A DNA stretch of 48,349 bases from Actinomadura sp. KC216. GTDB lineage: Bacteria; Actinomycetota; Actinomycetes; Streptosporangiales; Streptosporangiaceae. A program made the position numbers and the translations under genes. Where the stretch lies: NCBI RefSeq assembly GCF_004348535.1, contig NZ_SMJX01000021.1, forward strand, positions 1 through 48,349. Direction: 5' to 3'. The notes below the pieces were generated by a model. That model did no database searches. It was not told where the DNA came from and saw only the letters and a program-made list of their open reading frames with translations. Positions 15,001-26,845 of the stretch are shown one piece after another (position 1 is the stretch's first letter; every line of letters starts with the position of its first letter).

Positions 15001-15426
15001 GTGGACATGGTTGATCCCTTCGCCGACCAGGACGTGATCCGGCGGCTGCTGAACGAGTCGAAGACGTGGGCGTTCGTCGGGCTCGGCGACAACCCCGAAC
15101 GCGAGGTCTACACCCAGGCGCGGCTGCTGCAGGAGCGCGGCAAGCGGATCATTCCCGTCCACCCGGCGGCGCAGGAGGTGCACGGCGAGCGGGGGTACGC
15201 GTCGCTGGCCGAGATCCCGGACGCCTCGGAGGTGGACGTCGTCGGCGTCTACCGGCGCACCGAGCACGCCGGGCAGGCGGTGGACGAGGCGATCGCGGCG
15301 GGCGCGAAGGCGGTGTGGCTGCCGCTCCAGGTGATCGACGAGGCGGCGGCGCGGCGCGCGAGGGACGCCGGGCTGGACGTCGTCATGAACCGGTGCCCGG
15401 CCGTCGAGTGGGCCCTGCGCCGCTGA
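15001..15426 (+). CDS. CoA-binding domain protein (YccU-like)
   Basis: The 141-residue single-domain protein has the CoA-binding Rossmann-like fold seen in succinyl-CoA synthetase alpha, in stand-alone YccU form. Recognisable parts are TWAFVGLGDNPEREVY near residues 22-37, IIPVHPAAQEVHGERGYASLAEIP, VVGVYRRTEHAGQAVDEAI, and the C-terminal VMNRCPAVEW. Its physiological role is not established for the family; CoA or a related ligand is likely. GTG 15001 has AGGAAGG 8 bp upstream; ATG 15007 is the alternative. It follows ugd by 42 bp and may be co-transcribed. Confidence 0.85.
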   Translation: MDMVDPFADQDVIRRLLNESKTWAFVGLGDNPEREVYTQARLLQERGKRIIPVHPAAQEVHGERGYASLAEIPDASEVDVVGVYRRTEHAGQAVDEAIAAGAKAVWLPLQVIDEAAARRARDAGLDVVMNRCPAVEWALRR

Positions 15427-15499
15427 CCTGCGACCCTGCGGCCTTGCAGCCTGCGCCGCTGGCCTGCGCACCTGTGACGCGGGCGGCGCTCCGGGACGC

Positions 15500-15996
<497 letters not shown>

Positions 15997-16000
<4 letters not shown>

Positions 16001-17196
16001 CGCCGTTCCTCCCGCTCCTTCATCTCGGTGCCCCACCGCAGGTAGGCGGCGGCGTGGCGGGCGCGCTCGCGGACGTCCGCGAGATCGTCGCCGAGCGCGG
16101 TCACATGGCCGATCTTGCGGCCGGGACGCGACTGCTTGCCGTACATGTGCACCTTGACGGCCGGGTCGTGCGCCATCACGTGGATGTAGCGGGAATAGAC
16201 GTCCGGGTCGTCGCCGCCGAGAACGTTGGCCATGACCGTGTACGGGGCGGTGGGCTCGGTGGACCCGAGCGGCAGGTCGAGGACGGCGCGCAGATGCTGC
16301 TCGAACTGCGAGGTCCGGGCGCCCTCGATCGTCCAGTGCCCGGAGTTGTGCGGGCGCATCGCCAGCTCGTTGACGAGCAGGCCCTCCGGGGTCTCGAACA
16401 GCTCGACGGCGAGGAGGCCGACGACGTCCAGCTCGGCGGCGACGGCCAGCGCGAGGCGCTGCGCCTCGGCGGCCACGCCGGCGGCGAGGCCGGGCGCGGG
16501 CGAGATCACCTCGACGCAGATCCCGCCCTCCTGGACGGTCTCCACGATCGGGTACGCGGCGCCCTGCCCGTACGGGGAGCGCGCGACGAGCGCGGCCAGC
16601 TCCCGCGTGAACGGCACGTGCTCCTCGACCATCAGGTCGACGCCCTGGGACACCAGCTCGCCGATCAGCTCGGCGCCCGCGCCGTCGAGGGCGTCCAGCA
16701 CCCAGACGCCCTTGCCGTCGTAGCCGCCGCGGGTGGCTTTGATCACAAGGGGGAGGCCGTGATCGCGGGCGAAGCGCTCCAGCGTCTCCAGCGGCGCGGA
16801 CCCCGGCACGTGCGCGTACGCCGGGCACGGGACGTCCATGGCGGTGAGCCGCTCGCGCATGACGAGCTTGTCCTGCGCGTGGGCGAGCGCGGCCGACCCG
16901 GGGCGGCACGGGACCCCGGAGGACTCCACCTTCTGGATGTGCGGTCCCGGGACGTGCTCGTGGTCGAAGGTCACGACGTCGCAGCCCTGGGCGAACGATA
17001 GAAGATCGTCGAGGGACCGGTCGTCGCCGATCCGGGCGTCGGAGACGACCTTGGCCGCCGAATCGTCGGCCGACCCGGCGAGCACGCGCAGCGACACGCC
17101 GAGGGCGATCGCGGCCTGCTGGGTCATCCGGGCCAGCTGGCCCCCGCCCGCCATGCCCACCACGGGCCCCACCACGGGTTTCGCTGGATTCGTCAC
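15997..17196 (-). CDS. purK: N5-carboxyaminoimidazole ribonucleotide synthase PurK
   Basis: PurK is an ATP-grasp enzyme that carboxylates AIR with bicarbonate and ATP. The 399-residue protein has [12 protein letters not shown] (about residues 13-24), the ATP-grasp segment with [17 protein letters not shown] (about 150-166), and [21 protein letters not shown] (about 275-295), typical of PurK. The start is GTG 17196, aligned with the family N-terminus. No ribosome site is visible, but TAGCCT lies 7 bp upstream, which fits a leaderless mRNA. It diverges from the gtrA-like gene across about 225 bp. Confidence 0.95.
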
Positions 17197-17203
17197 GTCA
17201 GAA

Positions 17204-17209
17204 AGGCTA
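17204..17209 (-). promoter_or_regulatory. Predicted leaderless -10 element for purK
   Basis: TAGCCT on the minus strand ends 7 bp before the GTG start, placing transcription start at or next to the start codon. There is no Shine-Dalgarno sequence. Confidence 0.45.
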
Positions 17210-17421
17210 TCGGCCGGACGATGCGAACGAACCGCCCAGCCCCCGCGTCGAAAGCGGTGTGTGTGGAGGTCGGGGTTATGGGCATGGAACGCTCGGACGG
17301 CGTGAAACGTTCATGTTCCGACGTCCCACGGGCCGCATGCGTCTATCCTCGTGATGCTCCCGCAGTAGCCGCCGCGCAGGCCGCGGCGTACAGACGAAGT
17401 CCGGAAGGACGGTTCCCCTTC

Positions 17422-18015
17422 GTGAGCCTGGTCGCCAAGATCCATCGGCAGTTCGCGCACCTCGTGCGGGAGCTCGCCAAGTTCGGCAGCGTGGGCGCGA
17501 TCGCGTTCGTCATCACCGTCGTGATCGGAAACGCCCTGAACACCGGGCTCGGGGTGGGGCCGCTGACGTCCAACGGCGTGGCGACGATCGTCGCGACGAC
17601 GTTCTCCTACCTGGCCAACCGCTACTGGACGTTCCGGCACCGCGACCGCACCGGGCTCGGCCGCGAGTACGCCCTGTTCTTCGGCCTGAACGGCGTCGGG
17701 CTGGTCATCACGGAGCTGTTCATCGGGTTCACGCACTACGTCCTGAAGCTGGACGGCCCGATCTCCTACAACGCCTCCCTCGTCGTCGGGACGGGCGTGG
17801 CGACGCTGTTCCGCTTCTGGTCCTACAAGAAGTGGGTGTTCCTCCCGGCGACCGCGCCGCAGATCGACCCGGCGTCCGGGCTCCCGGAGGCACCGCCCGC
17901 CGACCCGGCCCCGGAGGGCCCGGGCGCGCACCGCGCGAACGGCGACCGCCCGGCGCCGTCCCCGCGGCTCGGCCACCCCCTCGACCGGGCCGCCGAGGAC
18001 TACGCCGAGATATAG
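17422..18015 (+). CDS. GtrA-family membrane protein
   Basis: GtrA proteins are small four-helix membrane proteins, thought to flip or help move polyprenyl-phosphate-linked sugars for wall glycosylation. This 197-residue member has four hydrophobic segments in its first ~135 residues (ELAKFGSVGAIAFVITVVIG; NGVATIVATTFSYLANRYWTF; ALFFGLNGVGLVITELF; YNASLVVGTGVATLFRFWSYKKWVF), with the family-typical NRYWTF and FRFWSYKKWVF. A Pro/Ala-rich ~55-residue cytoplasmic tail follows. GTG 17422 is preceded by GGAAGGA at 12 bp, a long but usable spacing. It would fit as a transporter for the neighbouring envelope pathway. Confidence 0.85.
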   Translation: MSLVAKIHRQFAHLVRELAKFGSVGAIAFVITVVIGNALNTGLGVGPLTSNGVATIVATTFSYLANRYWTFRHRDRTGLGREYALFFGLNGVGLVITELFIGFTHYVLKLDGPISYNASLVVGTGVATLFRFWSYKKWVFLPATAPQIDPASGLPEAPPADPAPEGPGAHRANGDRPAPSPRLGHPLDRAAEDYAEI

Positions 18016-18041
18016 GCGGGCCGGCCGGGCGAGCCCCGCGA

Positions 18042-19313
18042 TCACGCGGGCCCCATCACCACCCGCTCCGCAGCGAGGCGGGCCTCCGCGGCCTGGCGGA
18101 GGAAGACCCCGAACACGGCCGGACGCGACTGGATCAGTTCGAGCCGCCCGCCGTCCACGATCGCGAGGGAACGGGCCAGGTAGAGCCCGAGCCCGGTGCC
18201 CCGGCCGCCGCTGACGCTCCGCTCGAAGATCCGCGGCTCCAGCTCGGGCGGGATGCCGTTGCCCTCGTCGCCGACCTCGACGACCACACCGCTGGCGCCC
18301 GGCTTGGTGTGGATGGTCACCGTCCCGGCGCCGTGCATCAGCGAGTTGTCCAGGAGCGTCGCGACGATCTGGGAGAGGCCCTCGGGGTTGGTCATCCCGA
18401 CGAGGCCCTGCTCGCCGACGATCCGCACGTCGCGCCCGTCCCGCCGGAAGATCGGCCGCCACTCCTCGACCTGCTGCGCGATGATCTCGTCGATCGGCGC
18501 GGCGACCGCGCCGCCGGTGCGGTCGTGCCGGGCGCGGGCGAGCAGCTGCTCGACCACCGCGACGAGCCGTTCGGCCTGCGTGACCGCGGCGGCGCCCTCC
18601 TCACGGACGACGTCGGGGTAGTCGGCCGCCTCGATCATCTCCTCCAGCCGCATGGACAGCGCGGTCAGCGGCGTGCGGAGCTGGTGGCTGGCGTCGGAGG
18701 CGAACTCGCGGCTGGAGGCGACCAGGTCGGCGATGCGGACCGCGCTGCGGTCTAACACCTCCGCGACCCGGTCGACCTCGGGGATGCCGTAGCGGCGGCG
18801 GCGCGGCCGGGCGTTGCCGGTGCCGAGCCGGTCGGCGGTCTCGGCGAGGTCGATCAGCGGCAGCGTCAGCTTGCGGGCCTGGACCATCGCCAGGCCGACG
18901 GTGACGGCGACGCCGAGCAGCGCGAGGCTGGCGATGAGCAGCATCAGCCGCAGCGCGTCGGCGCGGACCTCCGCCTCGGGCCGCGACACCCGGACGCGCA
19001 CCGCGCCGTCCGTCTGCGTGCCGGTGAGGACGGGCCCGCGCCGCGGTGGTCCCGCGGTGAGCGTCCGGCCGTCCGGCAGCGTGATCGAGATGTGCCGGCC
19101 CGGGTACTCCCGCGCGATCATCTCGCCGGTGACCGGCCGGCGCGTCTCCAGGCTGAAGCCGACGCCGCCGGCGATGGAGGACGCCTCGCGGTACAGCGAC
19201 CGGCCGGCCTCCTCGTAGACGAGCTTGTGTGCGGCGTAGGCGAGGGGTATGCCGAGCGACAGGATCGCGACCACCGCCACCGCGAGCGTCGACAGGAGGA
19301 GTCGGCGCCTCAT
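18042..19313 (-). CDS. Two-component sensor histidine kinase
   Basis: The 423-residue membrane kinase has two transmembrane helices (about residues 5-27 and 122-145) around an extracytoplasmic sensor of ~95 residues, then HAMP, HisKA with phospho-accepting His210 (DASHQLRTPL), and HATPase_c with NSLMHGA, VGDEGNGIPPEL and GRGTGLGLYLARSLA. It autophosphorylates and passes phosphate to the regulator encoded just upstream on the same strand. ATG 19313 has AAGGAG 6 bp upstream. A long hairpin separates it from the regulator gene, so its level may be lower than that of the regulator. The signal is unknown. Confidence 0.93.
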   Translation of the reverse strand: MRRRLLLSTLAVAVVAILSLGIPLAYAAHKLVYEEAGRSLYREASSIAGGVGFSLETRRPVTGEMIAREYPGRHISITLPDGRTLTAGPPRRGPVLTGTQTDGAVRVRVSRPEAEVRADALRLMLLIASLALLGVAVTVGLAMVQARKLTLPLIDLAETADRLGTGNARPRRRRYGIPEVDRVAEVLDRSAVRIADLVASSREFASDASHQLRTPLTALSMRLEEMIEAADYPDVVREEGAAAVTQAERLVAVVEQLLARARHDRTGGAVAAPIDEIIAQQVEEWRPIFRRDGRDVRIVGEQGLVGMTNPEGLSQIVATLLDNSLMHGAGTVTIHTKPGASGVVVEVGDEGNGIPPELEPRIFERSVSGGRGTGLGLYLARSLAIVDGGRLELIQSRPAVFGVFLRQAAEARLAAERVVMGPA

Positions 19314-19345
19314 CAGGGGCTCCTTCGAGGGTGGGGCCGCGGACC

Positions 19346-19397
19346 GTGCGGCACGTCACCCCGGGGGCCTCTCGGGAAGGCCCCCGGCGTGCCGCAC
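19346..19397 (-). terminator. Two-stem hairpin between response regulator and histidine kinase genes (attenuator or terminator)
   Basis: An outer perfect 10-bp stem (GTGCGGCACG with CGTGCCGCAC) and an inner perfect 10-bp stem (CCGGGGGCCT with AGGCCCCCGG) are joined by a one-sided 5-base bulge, with a 7-base loop. It lies 18 bp after the regulator stop and 32 bp before the kinase start. Confidence 0.7.
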
Positions 19398-19414
19398 GCC
19401 CGCGGCGGCCGGTG

Positions 19415-20086
19415 CTAGTCGCCGCGCTCGAACCGGAAGCCGACGCCCCGCACCGTCGTGATGTAGCGGGGGCTGCCGGCGTCGTCGCCGAGCTTGCGGC
19501 GCAGCCAGGAAATGTGCATGTCGAGCGTCTTGGTGGAACCCCACCAGTTGGTGTCCCACACTTCGCGCATGATCTGTTCGCGGGTCACGACCTTGCCCGC
19601 GTCGCGGACGAGGACGCGCAGCAGGTCGAACTCCTTCGTGGTGAGCTGCAGCTCCTGGTCGCCCATCCAGGCGCGGCGCGACTCGGCGTCGATCCGCACC
19701 CCCTGGACGATCGGCGTCTCGGTGCTGCCCCGGCGCAGCAGCGCCCGCACCCGCGCGAGCAGCTCGGCCAGCCGGAACGGCTTGGTCACATAGTCGTCGG
19801 CGCCCGCGTCAAGACCGACGACGGTGTCGACCTCGTCGGCACGGGCGGTCAGGATCAGGATGGGCACGCCGTGCCCCTCGGCCCGCACCCTGCGGGCCAC
19901 CTCAAGGCCGTCCAGCTCGGGAAGGCCGAGATCAAGGACGATCAGGTCAACCCCGCCGCCGAGCGCCCGCTCCAGCGCCTGCGGGCCGTCCGGGCTGACT
20001 TCGACGGTGTACCCCTCGCGACGCAGCGCGCGGGCGAGAGGCTCGGAGATGGACGTGTCGTCCTCGGCGAGCAGTACTGAGGTCAT
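19415..20086 (-). CDS. OmpR/PhoB-family response regulator
   Basis: The 223-residue regulator has an N-terminal receiver domain with acidic pocket Asp9-Asp10, phospho-acceptor Asp52 (VLDLGLPELDG), Thr80 and Lys102 (VTKPF). The C-terminal winged helix (about 128-220) contains LTTKEFDLLRVLVRDAGKVVTREQI and the RRKLGDD recognition region. It pairs with the downstream kinase. ATG 20086 is chosen because the receiver domain starts there; the 23 codons before it are Arg-rich and implausible. There is no ribosome site, but TACGAT ends 6 bp before ATG, consistent with a leaderless transcript. Confidence 0.93.
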   Translation of the reverse strand: MTSVLLAEDDTSISEPLARALRREGYTVEVSPDGPQALERALGGGVDLIVLDLGLPELDGLEVARRVRAEGHGVPILILTARADEVDTVVGLDAGADDYVTKPFRLAELLARVRALLRRGSTETPIVQGVRIDAESRRAWMGDQELQLTTKEFDLLRVLVRDAGKVVTREQIMREVWDTNWWGSTKTLDMHISWLRRKLGDDAGSPRYITTVRGVGFRFERGD

Positions 20087-20092
20087 GAACCG

Positions 20093-20098
20093 ATCGTA
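20093..20098 (-). promoter_or_regulatory. Predicted leaderless -10 element for the response regulator
   Basis: TACGAT on the minus strand ends exactly 6 bp before the ATG. No Shine-Dalgarno sequence is present, so transcription and translation probably begin together. Confidence 0.5.
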
Positions 20099-20172
20099 TG
20101 ACCATTCTTGAACATTGCCCCGCCGCCGCCGCGCTCTTGACCTGCGGTTTGCCACTCATAGTACATCCCCGA

Positions 20173-22038
20173 TCACCACATATCCGGCGCAATCCGGATG
20201 CTCCCGGCATTCGGCCGCCCGGGCGTGGCGCGGGTCGCGGCGAGGACGGCGGCGGACGCGGCGGGCAGTTCGACGAACGCCGATTCGGAATCGCCGAATT
20301 CGTCGGCGTCCAGGCGAATAGCCGGATCCGAGGCGAGCAGCAGCCGGGGGCGCGGCGCCCCGGGCGGGGCGGCGGGGAGCACGACGGGCAGCCCGCCGAG
20401 GTTCGCCGCGACGCACACCCGGCCGCGCCGCATCAGCAGCCAGCGGGCGGTGTCGTCGTCCACCTCGACGGTCGTCTCGGTGAGCCGGGGCTCGTTCAGC
20501 TCGGGCCAGGCCCGGCGCAGAGCGAGGAGCGCACGATGCCATTCGAGGAGGTCGCGATGGGGCGGGCGGTCGGGTTCGCTCCAGTCGAGGACGGAGCGCC
20601 GGAAGGTTTCCACAGCCTGTGGATCGGGGACCGGGCCCGCCCAGCCGTGCCGGGCGAATTCGCGGCGGCGCCCCTCGCTGACGGCGCGCGCAAGGTCCGC
20701 GTCCTGGTGGTCGGTGAAATAGCACCACGGGGTGGACGCACCCCATTCCTCGCCCATGAACAGCATCGGCGTGAACGGCGCGAGCAGGACGAGCGCCGCG
20801 CCCACCTTGAGCATCGACGGGGATATCCCGGACGACTCCAGGACGGTTCCGATCCGGTCGCCCGCCGCCCGATTCCCCACCTGGTCGTGGTTCTGCAGGA
20901 AGCCCAGAAACCGGTGCGCGGGCGTCTTCTGGACGTCGACCGGGCGCCCATGGCGCCGCCCCCGGTACGCCGACCAGTTCCCGTCGTGGACGAAGACGTT
21001 CGTCAGTGCTTTCTTGAGCGTCTCTAAGGGCCCGAAGTCGCAGTAGTAGCCCTGGCGTTCGCCGGTCAGCGCGGCGTGCAGCGCGTGGTGGAAATCGTCG
21101 CTCCACTGGGCGTCAAGGCCGTATCCGCCCGCCTCCCTGGACGTCACCAGGCGCGGGTCGTTCAGGTCGGATTCGGCGATGAGGAACAGTTCCCGCCCGA
21201 GGTGCGCCGACAGGCACGCCACGGCGCACGACAGGTCTTCCAGGACGTGGACGGCGCTGTGGTCGGTGATGGCATGGACGGCGTCCAGGCGGAGCCCGTC
21301 GAAGTGGTAGTCGCGCAGCCACATCAGCGCGTTCTGCACGACGAAGTCGCGGACCCCGTCCGAGCCCTCCTGGTCGAAATTCACCGCGGCACCCCAGGGG
21401 GTCGGGTGGACGTCGGTGAAATACGGGCCGTAGGAGGCGAGGCGGTTACCGTCCGGGCCGAGGTGGTTGTAGACGACGTCCAGGACGACGGCGAGACCGC
21501 GCGCATGGGCGGCGTCCACGAAACGCTTCAACCCGTCGGGCCCGCCATACGGCTCGTGCGGCGCCCACAGGTGAACACCGTCGTAACCCCATCCGTGATG
21601 GCCCGGGAATGCGGCGACGGGCAGCAGCTCTACGGCATCTATGCCGAGCGCGACGAGATGGTCGAGTTGCTCGGCCGCCGCGTCGAACGTCCCTTCCGGG
21701 GTGAACGTGCCCACGTGCATTTCGTAGAGGACGCTTCCCGGGAGCGGCCGTCCGTGCCAGTGCTGATCCGTCCAAGCGAACCGTTCGTGGTCGTAGACGC
21801 GGCTCGGCCCATGGACGCCGTCCGGTTGCCAGGGAGAACGCGGGTCGGGGAGCACGTCGTCGGCGCCGTCCAGAGCGAAGCCGTAGTCCGTGCCGTGGGC
21901 GGCGTCCGGGATCTCGGTGCGCCACCAGCCGGAATCGGAGCCGTCCATGGGGTGGCGCCGGGTGCCGCCGGTCGCCGCGCCGGTCACGACGTCCACGCGG
22001 CGGGCGCGCGGCGCCCACACCTCGAACCGGGTGCTCAC
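20173..22038 (-). CDS. treZ: Malto-oligosyltrehalose trehalohydrolase TreZ
   Basis: TreZ releases free trehalose from maltooligosyl trehalose made by TreY. The 621-residue GH13 enzyme has an N-terminal beta-sandwich domain (about 1-95), then the catalytic barrel with nucleophile Asp252 (GLRLDAVHAI), acid/base Glu289 (LFLIAESDLNDPR) and Asp385 (LQNHDQVGNR), then a C-terminal beta domain. MFMGEEWGA is also typical. Its GTG start overlaps the treY TGA as GTGA, and its stop lies 86 bp before the response regulator start. Length is slightly above the usual ~560-590 residues, mostly at the C-terminus. Confidence 0.95.
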   Translation of the reverse strand: MSTRFEVWAPRARRVDVVTGAATGGTRRHPMDGSDSGWWRTEIPDAAHGTDYGFALDGADDVLPDPRSPWQPDGVHGPSRVYDHERFAWTDQHWHGRPLPGSVLYEMHVGTFTPEGTFDAAAEQLDHLVALGIDAVELLPVAAFPGHHGWGYDGVHLWAPHEPYGGPDGLKRFVDAAHARGLAVVLDVVYNHLGPDGNRLASYGPYFTDVHPTPWGAAVNFDQEGSDGVRDFVVQNALMWLRDYHFDGLRLDAVHAITDHSAVHVLEDLSCAVACLSAHLGRELFLIAESDLNDPRLVTSREAGGYGLDAQWSDDFHHALHAALTGERQGYYCDFGPLETLKKALTNVFVHDGNWSAYRGRRHGRPVDVQKTPAHRFLGFLQNHDQVGNRAAGDRIGTVLESSGISPSMLKVGAALVLLAPFTPMLFMGEEWGASTPWCYFTDHQDADLARAVSEGRRREFARHGWAGPVPDPQAVETFRRSVLDWSEPDRPPHRDLLEWHRALLALRRAWPELNEPRLTETTVEVDDDTARWLLMRRGRVCVAANLGGLPVVLPAAPPGAPRPRLLLASDPAIRLDADEFGDSESAFVELPAASAAVLAATRATPGRPNAGSIRIAPDMW

Positions 22039-24425
22039 CGGTTCATCTCCCTGGGGACGAGCAGCGCGACGGGCAGGTGCTCGAAGACCTTGGCGGCGTC
22101 CAGGAACGGGCCCATGTGCGTGCAGCCGGTGAGGACGTCGCGCCAGCCCTGGCGGCGGACGTCCACCCGCGTCCTGTGGTCCCAGCCGCCGCGCCGTTCC
22201 AGGCCGACGGGCAGGCGGGTGGCGAGCGCGACGGCGTCGCCGCGGGCGAACCCGACGACATGCTCGGCGGCGGGCCCGCGGGAGGCGATCGGCTCGTGCC
22301 CGGCACCGCGGCCGAACCATTCGGGGTGCGCGCGGCGCAGCCGCAGCGTCCGCGACGTCACCAGCAGCTTCTCGTCGTCGACCTCCTTCGGCAGCCGCCC
22401 GGTGTCGAGGCGGAAGAGGTGTTCGCGGCGGCGCCCGAAGTCGACCGGCCGCCGGTTGTCGGGGTCGACCAGCGACAGCCCCGTCAGCTCGCAGCCCTGG
22501 TACACGTCCGGGACGCCCGGCATCGCCAGCTGGACGAGCTTCTGCCCGAGCGTGTTCACGCGCGCGTAGGGGGCGAGCTTCCTGACGAACGAGGTCATGT
22601 CGGTGACCAGGTCGGGATCGGCGAGGACGCCCCGCGCGTACTCCAGGACGGCCTCCTCGTAGGCGAGGTCCGCGTCGAGCCAGGAGGTGCGTGTCTTGGC
22701 CTCGCGCATCGCCTTGATGAGGAACTCCTCCAGCCGCCCTGGGGTGAGGGGCCAGGCGCCGACGAGCGTCTGCCAGAGGAGGTATTCGAGGTCCGGCTCC
22801 AGCGGGGACGGGGCGGAACCCCAGTTCCGCCAGCGTTCCACTGCCTCCGTCCACTCGCCGGGCAGTTCCGACAGCACGGACAGCCAGGCCCGCACGTCCT
22901 CCTCCCGCTTCGTGTCGTGCGTGGACAGCGTCGTCATCGTGGACGGCCAGTCGCGAGCCAGCCTCATGCAGTGCGCGTGGAAATCCTCGGGGCTGACGGA
23001 GAACCGGTCCGGGGCGCCGCCGACCTCGTTCAGCGCGGCCATCCGGTTCCACCGGTAGAACGCCGTGTCCTCGACGCCCTTGGCGGCGAGCGGGGCCGAC
23101 GTCTGCTGGAACCGCACGATGAACTCGGCGTCGGTGCGCTCACCGCGCCCTAGGGCCAGCTCTACGACGGTCTCCAGGTCTGGGTGCAGTTCTTCTGGCA
23201 GATGCGCCCGTGCACGGCGAGCGGCCTCGGCGAGGACGTCCACGGCCTGCTGAGGAGCGTCCTCCCCAGGGACGACGTACGCGCGGTAGACGGGCATGGC
23301 GATGAGCAGCTCGACCAGGGCCCGCTCCAGACCGGGCCTCCGCTCGCCGCCCACGATCCGCCGCAGGACGCGCACCAGCCGGTCGATGTCCGGCTTCAGC
23401 CCGTGCGACGCGACATGGAGGCGGGCGTCGCGTTCGACCTCGCCGAAGTCGCGCGGGCCGCCCGTCAGCGCCACGTAGTACTCGGTGAGCGGCTTCTCGC
23501 CCGCCGGGTCGACGAACAGGCCGCCGACCATGCCGAGCGAGTCGTAGCCGGTGGTGCCCGCGCACGGCCAGTCCGGCGGCAGCCGCTCCTCCCCTTCGGT
23601 GATCTTCTCGACCAGCAGCCAGGCGCCCGGGGCCGCGTCCGCCAGCCGCCGCAGGTAGCCGCGCGGGTCGGCGAGGCCGTCCGGATGGTCGACGCGCAGC
23701 CCGTCCACCAGGCCCTCCTCGACCAGGCTCAGCAGCAGCGCGTGCGTGCGCTCGAACACCTCCGGGTCCTCCTGGCGGAGCCCGATGAGCCCGTCGATGT
23801 CGAAGAACCGCCGGTAGTTCGGCTCGCCTTCGCCGCCGAGGACGATCCTCCCGCCGCCTGACGCCCAGTCGATGTCGAACCACTTGGCGAACGGCGAGCC
23901 GGCCCCGTCCGCCCCCTCGGCGAGGACGGCGGCGAGCGGCAGGTTCAGGTCGGGCGGCGCGGGGATCGCCATGTGGTTCGGGACGATGTCCACCAGCACC
24001 TTCAGCCCGTGCGCCCGGAACCGGGCCGCCATCGCGCCGAACGCCTCGGGCCCGCCCAGCTCGTCCGAGAGCCGGGAATGGTCGATCACGTCGTAGCCGT
24101 GCGCGGACCCGGGCGCGGCTTGCAGGATCGGCGACAGGTACACGTGCGACACGCCGAGGGACGACAGGTAGGGGGCCAGGGCGGCGGCCTCGGCGAATCC
24201 GAACCGCCCTTCCGGCGTCCCGCGGAGCTGGAGCCGGTACGTCCCGGTCGGCGGCGCGGCGATCCCGTCCGGCCCGGGGACGGCTCTGCTGTCTTCGGTC
24301 AGGGTCTGTTCGTCCAGGTGGTCCTCGGACACGGTCTCCTCATCGGGGGGTTCGTCGCCGGGGAGCGGTTCCTCGGGAGCGGGTTCGGCGGGGATGGCGT
24401 CGATGGGCATGGGCATGGCGGGCAT
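22035..24425 (-). CDS. treY: Malto-oligosyltrehalose synthase TreY, with acidic N-terminal extension
   Basis: TreY isomerises the reducing-end alpha-1,4 bond of a maltodextrin to the alpha,alpha-1,1 bond of trehalose. The 796-residue GH13 protein has its conserved start TYRLQL only at residue 62. Nucleophile Asp246 (GLRVDHPDGL), acid Glu273 (LLVEKITEGEERLP) and STHDTKREEDVRA mark the active site. The first ~60 residues are Pro, Glu and Asp-rich and absent from typical TreY. ATG 24425, 4 bp after the treX stop, is the first start in frame. GTG 24332, just after GAGGAG, would remove half of the extension. Confidence 0.93.
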   Translation of the reverse strand: MPAMPMPIDAIPAEPAPEEPLPGDEPPDEETVSEDHLDEQTLTEDSRAVPGPDGIAAPPTGTYRLQLRGTPEGRFGFAEAAALAPYLSSLGVSHVYLSPILQAAPGSAHGYDVIDHSRLSDELGGPEAFGAMAARFRAHGLKVLVDIVPNHMAIPAPPDLNLPLAAVLAEGADGAGSPFAKWFDIDWASGGGRIVLGGEGEPNYRRFFDIDGLIGLRQEDPEVFERTHALLLSLVEEGLVDGLRVDHPDGLADPRGYLRRLADAAPGAWLLVEKITEGEERLPPDWPCAGTTGYDSLGMVGGLFVDPAGEKPLTEYYVALTGGPRDFGEVERDARLHVASHGLKPDIDRLVRVLRRIVGGERRPGLERALVELLIAMPVYRAYVVPGEDAPQQAVDVLAEAARRARAHLPEELHPDLETVVELALGRGERTDAEFIVRFQQTSAPLAAKGVEDTAFYRWNRMAALNEVGGAPDRFSVSPEDFHAHCMRLARDWPSTMTTLSTHDTKREEDVRAWLSVLSELPGEWTEAVERWRNWGSAPSPLEPDLEYLLWQTLVGAWPLTPGRLEEFLIKAMREAKTRTSWLDADLAYEEAVLEYARGVLADPDLVTDMTSFVRKLAPYARVNTLGQKLVQLAMPGVPDVYQGCELTGLSLVDPDNRRPVDFGRRREHLFRLDTGRLPKEVDDEKLLVTSRTLRLRRAHPEWFGRGAGHEPIASRGPAAEHVVGFARGDAVALATRLPVGLERRGGWDHRTRVDVRRQGWRDVLTGCTHMGPFLDAAKVFEHLPVALLVPREMNR

Positions 24426-24429
24426 GGGT

Positions 24430-26607
<2,178 letters not shown>

Positions 26608-26751
26608 TGTCCCGCCCTCCGTCCCTGCGGCCCGCGAGTCTCGTGCGACGCGAGCCCGCACCGCGGCGCGCGCGTGGGAAGCCCTTCCCCGTGAGGGGTG
26701 GATCACACCGATCGGACGAGCTCTGGCCAGAACGGACTAACCTGAGCTACT

Positions 26752-26770
26752 TTAGGGGAGCCTAACCTTA
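26752..26770 (+). promoter_or_regulatory. IdeR/DtxR-type iron box upstream of bfd-bfr
   Basis: TTAGGGGAGCCTAACCTTA matches the 19-bp DtxR/IdeR consensus TTAGGTTAGSCTAACCTAA at about 16 positions and is far more AT-rich than its surroundings. TACTTT (26748-26753), a possible -10 hexamer, overlaps its left end, so Fe2+-loaded regulator would be placed to control transcription of the ferredoxin and bacterioferritin genes. Confidence 0.75.
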
Positions 26771-26845
26771 ATGAGGGTGCCCTAAGCTCGCCTGGTCAGG
26801 AGGGAGACGGGGGGCACGAACCGCACGAAGGGGTCCATCGGCCGA

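Noticed and set aside
15415..15468. Pair of 18-bp direct repeats (CTGCGCCGCTG type) after the CoA-binding gene
   Set aside because: Only two copies, one mismatch, partly within the coding end; most likely a local slippage duplication rather than an attachment site.
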